From contig JACPVX010000044.1 in NCBI GenBank assembly GCA_016191555.1, forward strand, positions 1 to 64,000: a stretch of DNA of 64,000 nucleotides, given 5' to 3'. The number at the start of each line of letters is the position of its first letter. Position 1 is the stretch's first letter. The notes under the pieces were generated by a model, which saw only the letters and a list, made by a program, of their open reading frames with translations, ran no database searches and was not told where the DNA came from. The DNA comes from Bacteroidota bacterium (GTDB lineage Bacteria; Bacteroidota; Bacteroidia; Cytophagales; Cyclobacteriaceae). The translations under genes and the position numbers were made by a program. Below are positions 6,320 to 14,752 of this stretch, one piece after another.

Positions 6320-9004
6320 TCAAGCAACAACGAGTTTAGCATTCTCCACAGCTCCGGTAGTTACCGTAGCAAACTTGATCACTTTAATTACTTTTCCATT
6401 CGCATTTTTAATCGGGTTGTAAATGGCGTTGAGCCAAACCGTTTCTCCTGAGGAAGTAATTCTTTGAAACACACCCGTGTTTGGTTTGCCTGCCACCAGG
6501 TCGACCCAGAACTTATCGTATGCTGATGTATTGATCATGTCTTTCGGCACAAAGAGCTTATGGTGTTTACCTTTGATAGAAGCCAAATCATACTTCATAG
6601 TCTTCAGGAAATTAGGATTGGCTGTTACAATGGTGCCATCAGTTTTAAATTCAATGGTAGCCATCGTGGTGTCAATACCTTCCATGAGTCCTTTATTTTC
6701 AGATAACATCTCTTGCTGCGCGGTTATGTCTGTAGCGAACTTCACTACTTTCACCACTTCTCCATTTTCATTTTTGATAGGATTGTAGATGGCGTTGAGC
6801 CATACCATATTTCCTTGTGCATCCACGCGTTTGAAAACATCCATGTTGGGTTCACCCGAAGCCAGTTTGCTCCAAAATGTTTTGTACTCCTTGGATTGTT
6901 GAATTTCTTCCGGCACGAACATAGAATGATGCTTTCCTTTAATATCAGACAAGGAATACTGCATGGTTTGCAAGAAATTTTGATTGGCTGTGATGACCGT
7001 TCCATTGGGCGTAAATTCAATCGTAGCCATGGTGGAGTTGATACCTTCGAGTAAACCTGCCATTTCAGCCGTTTGCTTGCTCAACTCTTGTGCTTTTCTT
7101 TCTACCTCTTCTTGGGTTGCCTGCATCTCTTCCATATTCTGGCGCACCTCTTCTTCCTGTGCGCGCAGCTCTTCGGTTTGTTGTTGTGAAGCGAGTAGAA
7201 GCACCTTGGTTCGTTCATTAATCCGGACGGAAGAGATAGCAGATGCAATGTTCTCGGTTAACTTTTCCAGGAATTCTATTTCATGTTTTTCAAACTTATG
7301 AAAGGAGGCTATTTCCACTACTCCATGAATTTCATCATTAATTTTAAGTGGAACGATCAGAACTGAACTAGGCGGTGCATCGCCTAAGCCCGAAGTTATC
7401 TGAATGTAATCTTTAGGTATATCGAGCAGATAGATCGTTTCTTTTTCTAACACACACTGACCGATAACTCCTTCGCCTACATTGACACGCTTTTCAATGA
7501 ATTTTTTTCGGTCGTACGCATAACAGGCAATCAGTGATAAATGCGGGTTTACTTTGTCTTCGGTATTGAGAAGGAACAAGCCACCCTGATTAGCTTTCAT
7601 ATACTTCACTAAGTGAATAATGATATCATCGCCTAGTTTTAGTAAGTCAGATTGGTTTCGAAGGATTTCACCAAACTTGGCAAACCCTTCGGTGGCCCAG
7701 ATCCTTCGGTCTTCTTCTTCTTTAATACGTTGTAAATTATTGCGCATGGTTACCAGCGCCTGCCCCAATACATCTTTTTCGCTGAGGGCTACATAGTTGG
7801 TAGACAATTGGCCCTCTCCAATTTGTTTCGCAAAGTGAGCGCTATCACTCATGCGCTGCACCAACGATTTGATAGCGGTAGTCATCTCGCCAATTTCATT
7901 TTGCATATTGGTTTCAGCAACTTCTACCAATTCGCCATGCGAAAGTGACTCGATGTCGGACTTTAGATTATGGATATTCTGCGAAACAGCACTGGCCACT
8001 TTGTAAAACAAATAGGCAATGGTGAGAAGTAATAACAGGATGACGGAAAGAAATATGGATAGGTTTTCGAGCAGGTAACCGAATGTAAACTTGGTTCGAG
8101 GAATAAGTGTAACGGCATTCCAATCTTTGCCTTGATAAATATAGGCACCGGTACCTTTTTTATCTCCAACTACATAGTCATCAATATTGATTTGCTTTCC
8201 CTGAAACTCAAAAGTAGCGCCATTGTTCATTCCGTTGATCGATACATTTGTATTGAGCAACATTTTCTCATCATCGCTGTCGATCACCAGATCGCCTGCA
8301 TTGGTAATCAGGATAAAAGCTCCCGGTTGTGTTTGTTGAATAGCGGTTTCAGTTTCTTTGCGAATGCCCACGGTTACATCACCCCAATTGGCGAAGTTGT
8401 ACCATACTCCGGTGGTTTCGCCATTGCTATTTTTGATGGGTGCGGCAAAGGCCATCCCATATCCTGGTCTGCCGTAAATTGCTGCCACGTCTTTGTTTTC
8501 CATAAAATCAGAATACCATGCGCCACCTTTCGGGCCACCGCCCGAAACACAAGCGCGGAACCAATCTTCATTTGAAAAATTCTTGCCGGTTAGAAAGGCA
8601 GTCCTTACAATTTTACCTTCTTTGTCAATGGTATTGGCGGCAACTACATTGCCGGAAAGATCACACACCATCATCAAATCATACAATACATAGTAGCTCA
8701 CCATGGTATTGATAAATTGTTGCGATTCTTCGCTCACCGTTTTGGTAGTGCTCATCTCAATCGCTAGCTGATTGAAAGCAAAGGCTTGCACATCGCCAAA
8801 GCGCTCGTAGAAATTGCGGTCTATTTTTTCGATGACGGAGGCAGATCGGCCATTGGCCATTACTTCCATCTGATTGATTTTTGAATGAATGGATGTGTTG
8901 ATCATGTAAATGGAGACGCCTACCAGAATCAAGGCGATCGTTCCCATTGAAATCAACAAAAATTGCTTGGAGAGACTCAACTTATTAAAGCTACTAAGTT
9001 TCAT
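6320..9004 (-). CDS. Membrane sensor: Cache-HAMP-GAF-PAS-PAS, no output domain
   Basis: An 894-residue protein. Layout: membrane helix at about 14-36, a periplasmic Cache-type domain (about 40-300, with GKNFSNEDWFRACV and the YGRPGYGMAFAAPI region typical of dCache sensors), membrane helix at about 315-337, HAMP (about 335-390), GAF (about 450-600), coiled coil (QQQTEELRAQEEEVRQNMEE), then two PAS domains (about 650-765 and 770-885) that are clearly tandem duplicates sharing GKHH..FVP and VWLNAIYNPIKN. These PAS sequences resemble those of methyl-accepting proteins, but no methyl-accepting, kinase, GGDEF or phosphatase domain follows. It may signal through a partner. It is followed by a small membrane frame and a terminator, and lies 20 bases after a porin gene on the same strand, so the two are probably one operon. 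Confidence 0.85.
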   Translation of the reverse strand: MKLSSFNKLSLSKQFLLISMGTIALILVGVSIYMINTSIHSKINQMEVMANGRSASVIEKIDRNFYERFGDVQAFAFNQLAIEMSTTKTVSEESQQFINTMVSYYVLYDLMMVCDLSGNVVAANTIDKEGKIVRTAFLTGKNFSNEDWFRACVSGGGPKGGAWYSDFMENKDVAAIYGRPGYGMAFAAPIKNSNGETTGVWYNFANWGDVTVGIRKETETAIQQTQPGAFILITNAGDLVIDSDDEKMLLNTNVSINGMNNGATFEFQGKQINIDDYVVGDKKGTGAYIYQGKDWNAVTLIPRTKFTFGYLLENLSIFLSVILLLLLTIAYLFYKVASAVSQNIHNLKSDIESLSHGELVEVAETNMQNEIGEMTTAIKSLVQRMSDSAHFAKQIGEGQLSTNYVALSEKDVLGQALVTMRNNLQRIKEEEDRRIWATEGFAKFGEILRNQSDLLKLGDDIIIHLVKYMKANQGGLFLLNTEDKVNPHLSLIACYAYDRKKFIEKRVNVGEGVIGQCVLEKETIYLLDIPKDYIQITSGLGDAPPSSVLIVPLKINDEIHGVVEIASFHKFEKHEIEFLEKLTENIASAISSVRINERTKVLLLASQQQTEELRAQEEEVRQNMEEMQATQEEVERKAQELSKQTAEMAGLLEGINSTMATIEFTPNGTVITANQNFLQTMQYSLSDIKGKHHSMFVPEEIQQSKEYKTFWSKLASGEPNMDVFKRVDAQGNMVWLNAIYNPIKNENGEVVKVVKFATDITAQQEMLSENKGLMEGIDTTMATIEFKTDGTIVTANPNFLKTMKYDLASIKGKHHKLFVPKDMINTSAYDKFWVDLVAGKPNTGVFQRITSSGETVWLNAIYNPIKNANGKVIKVIKFATVTTGAVENAKLVVA

Positions 9005-9024
9005 AAAAGGGTGATGGTGATGAA

Positions 9025-10302
9025 TTAAAATTTGTAAATGACGGCCGCGCCTAAAGTGGCTTGCGAGTTGTTGGTGAAATTTCCATTGGAATCGGCAAAT
9101 TGCTGAATGACAGTTTCAGTTGGAAGACCTGTCATTCGGTGGAATTCATCGAATCTGAATTCCGGTTTGATCATAAGCTTTCCATCGGCTAAAGAAAAGT
9201 TTCCGGTGAGGGTATACGTTTCTACACTCGTGCCTTTGCCATTCGTGAGCAGCGCTCTGGCGCCATCTTGATTATCGAAGTGTTCGATGCGGCAGCCAAT
9301 GGAAAACAAATTCGAAAGTTTGTAACTGGCATAAAGATTAACACCCGACCAATGCTTGGTCTCCGGAAAATAAGTGGCGCCTTGAAATTCGCCTTGTACC
9401 GTTCCATACATTCCCCAAAAAGCAAGGAGCAGCTGATCGTTGGCTTGATAGGTGGCTACTAAATCCAAAACACCAAAATAGGAGGTAGTATCGCTGCCGT
9501 TCGTTCTCGCGTTGGCTTCATTACCTTGAATGGTGTTGAGGTACACCGTCAACCCTTTGGCCGGGGTCACAATGACTTGTCCGATAAAACTTTTACCGCG
9601 GTTGTTATCATTGATGTTGTCGGTTCCGTTGACCACTCCTGCCATCACTGAAACTTTGGAGCTGAGGGTGTAGTTTGCTTTTAATCCCAGATGATAAAAA
9701 GGGATGCCCGCATTGAAGGTATTATTAATGGAGTAGTGAAAGTTAAGAGGCGCGTCAATTACTTCATAACCAATGTGCGTTCCAAATTGCCCCATGGTAA
9801 ATGTTAACTTATCAGAAGCTTTATAATTTATATAAGCTTGTTTAATCATTAGCGCAGTATAAGTATTGTTGGCAATGGTAGTTCCCCATTTATAGCGGAA
9901 ATCACTGCCATAGCTTCCGTATTCCACGTTTGGTCCGAATCCAATCTCTGCCACCACTTCTGTATTTTTATAAGAGTATGCCATTCGATTTAGAAACATT
10001 CCTAACTGAAATTGGCCAGGGAAGCGATCGAACCCACGACTGATGCCGGAGTTACCTAAATTGCTTCGGGTTGATGGATTATTAAAATTGCCAAAGTAGT
10101 AAGTGTCGAAATAGCCTGAATAGGTGAACTTGGAATCATCTTTCTTTTCTTCCGGAGTTGAAGCTTTCTCTGCGTCTTTTACTAAAGTTTCTGTTGGGCT
10201 AGCCGAAGCAATAGGCCCCACGGTTTGGGCGTTGCCAAGGTGAACGGCAACGGATAAGAGGGCAAAGAGGAAGATCTTTCGGTTGGAAGTAATCGCTTTC
10301 AT
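9025..10302 (-). CDS. Outer-membrane beta-barrel porin (BBP2/OmpL-like)
   Basis: A 425-residue protein with a signal peptide (KIFLFALLSVAVHLGNAQ) and a short charged linker (EKKDDSKFTYSGYFDTYY), then alternating amphipathic strands to a terminal aromatic residue (AAVIYKF), the usual outer-membrane insertion signal. The SGYFD-YY start, GFDRFPGQFQLG, MIKQAYINYKA and the late barrel strands match the putative beta-barrel porin-2 family (PF07642). It should form a diffusion channel; the substrate is unknown. It is the first gene of a leftward pair with the PAS sensor, which could monitor whatever enters through it. The divergent gene is the HPt-REC protein. Confidence 0.85.
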   Translation of the reverse strand: MKAITSNRKIFLFALLSVAVHLGNAQTVGPIASASPTETLVKDAEKASTPEEKKDDSKFTYSGYFDTYYFGNFNNPSTRSNLGNSGISRGFDRFPGQFQLGMFLNRMAYSYKNTEVVAEIGFGPNVEYGSYGSDFRYKWGTTIANNTYTALMIKQAYINYKASDKLTFTMGQFGTHIGYEVIDAPLNFHYSINNTFNAGIPFYHLGLKANYTLSSKVSVMAGVVNGTDNINDNNRGKSFIGQVIVTPAKGLTVYLNTIQGNEANARTNGSDTTSYFGVLDLVATYQANDQLLLAFWGMYGTVQGEFQGATYFPETKHWSGVNLYASYKLSNLFSIGCRIEHFDNQDGARALLTNGKGTSVETYTLTGNFSLADGKLMIKPEFRFDEFHRMTGLPTETVIQQFADSNGNFTNNSQATLGAAVIYKF

Positions 10303-10636
10303 TTCAGGTTAGTTTTAGGCTTATGGCAACAAACCTACCGGAAACAACTACTCGGGGGCTTAAATTTAGACGAGTTGGATATTTTTGTCGATAGTTTCCT
10401 ACTTTCAAGCGATGGTTACTTTCAGGTGACTAGCGATATTTTAAAAGAAGCTTGTTTGGTCGCTTGACCGTATGGATGGTGTCAGTTGAGGTATTGACCG
10501 TGTGCTATCACGATTCTGCCGCTGAAATTCTGCCTTCTATCTAAAATTGATCTAATTTTTGTCTTATTCATGGCAAATTGCTATCCAAACGATTATTAAC
10601 TGACGTGTTTTGTTTAAAGTCACATACCAGAATCCA
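10303..10636. other. Divergent intergenic region (334 bp), no gene
   Basis: Separates the porin/sensor pair from the rightward kinase operon and must hold both promoters. No exact TAnnTTTG element or strong palindrome was found. A TTG at 10610 gives an in-frame extension of the HPt-REC gene, but the ATG at 10637 is preferred. Confidence 0.5.
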
Positions 10637-11422
10637 ATGAGCAATGAGCAAATAAAATCGATTCAGCTGCGAATACAGGAGTCACTTGGCAATCTTGAAT
10701 CAACCTTGGGCAGCCGGGAGAAGATCGAAGAAATTGTTTTGGAAATTGTTGACAAAACACCGCAGCAGTTCCAACAGATCGAGAAAGTTCTAGAACAAAA
10801 GAATACTAAAGAGGCCGCGGCCATCTTGCACAAAATAAAGGTGCGCTACGCTTATCTGGGTTTAGATGATCTCTTTTTAGAGTTGAGTAATTGGGAAGAC
10901 ACATTGAACACCGATCAAGCCATCATCAATCCATTAGAACCATTAATCTATTTTAGAGACATGAACTCACAAATAAATGATACACTGAAAAAAACCTCCT
11001 ACTACCAGCAGCGTGATGCTGCACCAAGCGAAGCGTTGCCATTGAATGGAAAGGTAGTATTGGTGGCCGAGGATGACGAAGTGAACAGTATGGTGTTTGA
11101 GCTTTTTATCAAAGAGCTGGGAGCCGGTGTGGTGGTGGCGCATGATGGCAATGAAGCCGTGAAATTGACATTGGATCAAAAACCGGATATGATTTTTATG
11201 GATGTGCACATGCCCTTTTTTAGTGGCCTCGAAGCGATTCAGCAGTTAAGAGCAAAGGGAGTTAATTGCCCCATCATTTCTCTTTCGGCTTCTACACGTT
11301 TAAATGAGCGCGATCAATCCATGGCCATGGGAGCCAATGAATTTTTAATTAAACCTGCCAATCGGGTTACGATCCGGCAAATTTTGATGAAGTATCTGGA
11401 GTCGAAAGAAATAAATTCTTGA
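10637..11422 (+). CDS. HPt-like plus response-regulator receiver protein
   Basis: A 261-residue cytoplasmic protein. Residues 1-120 form a helical bundle with ILHKIKVRYAYLGL, where His65 lies in the position of the phosphorylated histidine of HPt domains. Residues 137-258 are a REC domain: acidic pair in VAEDDEVNSMV, phospho-acceptor Asp189 in MIFMDVHMPF, conserved Lys in FLIKPA. There is no DNA-binding output. The ATG at 10637 is chosen over a TTG at 10610. Its stop overlaps the start of the next kinase gene (TTGA). As first gene of an operon with three histidine kinases, it is the obvious phosphotransfer partner for them. It could act as a phosphate sink or shuttle to a regulator elsewhere. 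Confidence 0.85.
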   Translation: MSNEQIKSIQLRIQESLGNLESTLGSREKIEEIVLEIVDKTPQQFQQIEKVLEQKNTKEAAAILHKIKVRYAYLGLDDLFLELSNWEDTLNTDQAIINPLEPLIYFRDMNSQINDTLKKTSYYQQRDAAPSEALPLNGKVVLVAEDDEVNSMVFELFIKELGAGVVVAHDGNEAVKLTLDQKPDMIFMDVHMPFFSGLEAIQQLRAKGVNCPIISLSASTRLNERDQSMAMGANEFLIKPANRVTIRQILMKYLESKEINS

Positions 11423-13368
11423 GCTGGAAAAACGTGTCTTTGCTAAGTAAAAATAGATCTTTTAGAGGGTACGCTATTTCGGTAGCGTTTCTGCTACTAA
11501 GCCATGTTAATTATGGCCAGCGCGTTGTCAATATGCTGGATCAGATATCGCAGCAAGAGTCCCCGATCTCACAGGTTGATTCATTTAATAAATCGGGTTA
11601 TGAGATATTGTTTACTAGCCCCGGAGAGGCGCGCATCTTATTCAATGAAGCGCAGCAGATTGCAACGGAAAATAAATATTGGAGTGGCTTAGCATTAGCG
11701 CTTAAGTACAAGGCTATTTCGTATGATGTGCAAGGCGATGCCAACCAGGCAATTGAATACTATCTGCAGGCGTTACCCATCTTAGAACAATTAAAGGATA
11801 CGATTGGTGAAGCGCGTTTAAAAAATAATATAGGAATTGCGTACAAAAACCTGAACGATTACCGAAGTGCGAATCGCTATTACGATGAATCCATTCAGCT
11901 AAAAAGATCGGTGCGCGACATAAAAGGAGTGGCGTATGGTTACAGCAATCTGGGCGAACTAAAAATTCTCCAGCGCCAGTACGAAGAATCATTGGCTTTA
12001 TTCAACCGGGCTTTTTCAATACTTGATTCGCTCAAAGACGAAAGCGGTAGCGCTACAGTGCTTTCGAATATCGGTGATGTGTATCTCCAGATGGGTGACT
12101 ATAAGAAATCGCTGGAATACACCTTGCGGGCAAAAAAGATTGAAGAGCTGGAAAAAAATGAGGTAAACAAAGCTTCTTCTTATTTACAACTGGCGAAAGG
12201 GTATTATCAAATAGGAGAAATGAAGAATGCGGTTAGCATGCTCGACAGCGCAGAGCAATTAACCATAAAAAATGGTGCGCTGAAGGATTTCTACAAGTGC
12301 CAACTGCTACGGGTGGAAATGATAAGGAGAAAGGGTGACGTGAAAGCAATAACGAAACAGTATGAAAAAATACTAACACTAAGAGACAGTATTGCTTCCA
12401 TTGATGATATGGCGGAAACAGCACGTGTGCGCGAAATTTTAGATAGCAAGCAAAAAGAAGCAGAGATCGTGGCCTTAAAGAATGAATCTTCTTTAAACAA
12501 AGAATTACTTCGGAAGCAGCAAAAGGGAAACGCATTGGGGGTTGTGATCATTGTGTTGATGGTGTGTTTGGTGATCTTGGTGGTTTCCATTTTGCAACTA
12601 AGCGGAACAAAGAATCGCGAACTAAAATCGAAAATACAAGAGCGGGACAAGGCGATTGAAGAAGCCATGGAGTCCAATCGTCTGAAAACTGTTTTCATGG
12701 GCACATTGTCGCACGAGGTGCGAACACCCTTGCAAGGAATACAAGGGATGGTTGAGTTGATGGAGATTCCACAGCTGGCGGAACCGCAACGACAAGAATA
12801 CTTACGAATCATCAAACGGAGAGCCATTGACTTACAAAACGTGATTGAATCGCTTTTGGATATGGCAAGTATTGAAACCGGTAGGGTGGTAGCCAACCCT
12901 GCTCGAATCGATTTACATGATGTAATTCGTGAAATTTATCAGCAAGAACTTTTGAATATCGGATTGCACCGAACGAAAGTGACGTATCAACTTATCAACC
13001 AATTGCCCAACGGTTCTTATGCCGATATTGATCCTCAACATCTGAAGCAAGTGTTGATTAACTTGTTTACCAATGCCACGAAATTCACCCGTCAGGGTAG
13101 CATTGAAGTAATGAGTACTGTTCAGCAAGATAAGTTTGTTATTAAAGTAGTTGATTCAGGCATTGGCATCAAGCCCGAAGATCTGGAGACTATCTTTGAA
13201 CCGTTTCGGCAAGCAGATGAAGGCTTGAACCGGTCTGCCGGAGGAATGGGTTTGGGATTGACCATTTGTAAGCGGTTTGTTACGTTGTGGGGTGGCGATA
13301 TCACGGCCTCGGCAAATGAAGAGATCGGCAGCACATTTTCCTTTACCATTCCGATGGCTTCTATATGA
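11419..13368 (+). CDS. TPR-containing membrane histidine kinase
   Basis: A 649-residue sensor kinase starting TTG and overlapping the preceding stop. It has a signal sequence (ISVAFLLLSHVNYGQ), periplasmic TPR repeats (about 70-330; AIEYYLQALPILEQL, GEARLKNNIGIAYKNL), a coiled coil, one membrane helix (GVVIIVLMVCLVILVVSIL, about 375-395), HisKA with phospho-acceptor His432 in SHEVRTPLQG, and HATPase with N, G1 and G2 boxes (NLFTNATKF, DSGIGI, GMGLGL). No receiver domain is attached. The kinase core is closely similar to the two following kinases, pointing to recent duplication with swapped sensor parts. Its stop overlaps the next start (ATGA). It probably phosphorylates the upstream HPt-REC protein. 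Confidence 0.9.
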   Translation: MSWKNVSLLSKNRSFRGYAISVAFLLLSHVNYGQRVVNMLDQISQQESPISQVDSFNKSGYEILFTSPGEARILFNEAQQIATENKYWSGLALALKYKAISYDVQGDANQAIEYYLQALPILEQLKDTIGEARLKNNIGIAYKNLNDYRSANRYYDESIQLKRSVRDIKGVAYGYSNLGELKILQRQYEESLALFNRAFSILDSLKDESGSATVLSNIGDVYLQMGDYKKSLEYTLRAKKIEELEKNEVNKASSYLQLAKGYYQIGEMKNAVSMLDSAEQLTIKNGALKDFYKCQLLRVEMIRRKGDVKAITKQYEKILTLRDSIASIDDMAETARVREILDSKQKEAEIVALKNESSLNKELLRKQQKGNALGVVIIVLMVCLVILVVSILQLSGTKNRELKSKIQERDKAIEEAMESNRLKTVFMGTLSHEVRTPLQGIQGMVELMEIPQLAEPQRQEYLRIIKRRAIDLQNVIESLLDMASIETGRVVANPARIDLHDVIREIYQQELLNIGLHRTKVTYQLINQLPNGSYADIDPQHLKQVLINLFTNATKFTRQGSIEVMSTVQQDKFVIKVVDSGIGIKPEDLETIFEPFRQADEGLNRSAGGMGLGLTICKRFVTLWGGDITASANEEIGSTFSFTIPMASI

Positions 13369-14738
13369 AGGAGACACCCTTTATAGATCACCTTTTTTTA
13401 AAGATTGCTGCGATCGGTTTTGACAAGACCGATACAAATGAAGTTCGTGCCATTAAAAACCAATTAGTTCTTCTGGCCATTTTAATGTCGTGCGGGGGAA
13501 TTGTGTGGGGTACACTGCTATGTTATTTTAAAATTTATTGGGCCGCCATTATTCCGTTTGGCTATGTGGTTATCTCTGCTTTCAATGTGGCGGATCTGAA
13601 TTATTCCAATAGATATAAAAGAAGTATTCATGTGCAGATATTCATTAGCATGATGCTTCCATTTTTTCTTCAATGGATGTTGGGTGGATTTATTGCTTCG
13701 GGATCTGTCATGTTATGGTCAACATTAGCATTGATTGGTTCTATTTCCCTCTTGCGGGGAAAGCGCGTATATCCTTGGTTGTTTCTCTACATACTGCTCA
13801 CTTTATTTTCATTTTGGATTGAACCCAACGTGAAGGAAATGGGACCCTCTATTCTCTCCGGTGATATTCCTTTGATTTTGCTTTTGATCAATGTAACAAT
13901 GATTGTTTCCATTGTCTTTGTTTTATCGAAGATTAAGACTGATCAGGATATCCGAATTAACGAACAGCTTCGGGAAACAACCCATAATCTGAAAAATGCG
14001 AAGGAAGAGGCAGAAAAATCCAATCAATTGAAAACGATTTTTCTGGGCAATCTATCGCATGAAGTGCGCACACCGCTTCAAGGCATACAAGGCCTGGCTG
14101 AACTTTTGGAGGCGACTTCTATTTCTGAGGAGAAGCGAATCGGTTTCTTGCAATTGATTCAGCGAAGAACGAAAGACCTGCAAGGTATCATTGAATCATT
14201 GTTGGACCTCGCCAGTATTGAATCCGGAGAAATCCGTCCTTTTGTAACGACCGTTCACCTAAAACAATTTCTGGAGAATTTCTATCAACAAGCTTTGAGC
14301 AATCTCCAGTTGAAGCCATCGGCCATTGAATTTGAGCTACATCTATCAATTCCTGAAGACTCTAGCGTGAAGATTGACCCTAATCATTTAACACAAGTAC
14401 TGACAAATTTATTTTCTAACGCGCTCAAATTTACGGAGCAAGGGTCAATATCTTTACAATGTGTAAAGGAGCCATTGAACTATCGGATTCGGATATCGGA
14501 TACCGGATTGGGCATTAACGAGGATGAGGTTCAACATATATTTAAACCATTTCGGCAAGCACACGAAGGCCTCAGCCGATCGAAAGGTGGTATTGGACTG
14601 GGATTGTCGATTTGTAAAGAAATGATTGAGATGTGGGATGGAAGTATTGTGGTAAATTCAACCATTGGAATGGGAAGTGTGTTTAGTTTTACAATTCCGA
14701 TTCCTCAAAAGGGAGCGGCAATTTCAACCAATAATTGA
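13365..14738 (+). CDS. Multi-pass membrane histidine kinase
   Basis: A 457-residue kinase. About six membrane helices lie within residues 28-192 (for example LLAILMSCGGIVWGTLLCYF and IPLILLLINVTMIVSIVFVL). They are followed by a short coiled coil, HisKA with His232 in SHEVRTPLQGIQGLAELL, and HATPase (NLFSNALKF, DTGLGI, GIGLGLSIC). There is no periplasmic domain, so the stimulus is probably sensed in or near the membrane. The start overlaps the preceding stop by four bases, and 14 bases separate it from the next kinase. The core is near-identical in style to its two neighbours. Confidence 0.9.
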   Translation: MKETPFIDHLFLKIAAIGFDKTDTNEVRAIKNQLVLLAILMSCGGIVWGTLLCYFKIYWAAIIPFGYVVISAFNVADLNYSNRYKRSIHVQIFISMMLPFFLQWMLGGFIASGSVMLWSTLALIGSISLLRGKRVYPWLFLYILLTLFSFWIEPNVKEMGPSILSGDIPLILLLINVTMIVSIVFVLSKIKTDQDIRINEQLRETTHNLKNAKEEAEKSNQLKTIFLGNLSHEVRTPLQGIQGLAELLEATSISEEKRIGFLQLIQRRTKDLQGIIESLLDLASIESGEIRPFVTTVHLKQFLENFYQQALSNLQLKPSAIEFELHLSIPEDSSVKIDPNHLTQVLTNLFSNALKFTEQGSISLQCVKEPLNYRIRISDTGLGINEDEVQHIFKPFRQAHEGLSRSKGGIGLGLSICKEMIEMWDGSIVVNSTIGMGSVFSFTIPIPQKGAAISTNN

Positions 14739-14752
14739 AAAATTAAACGATT

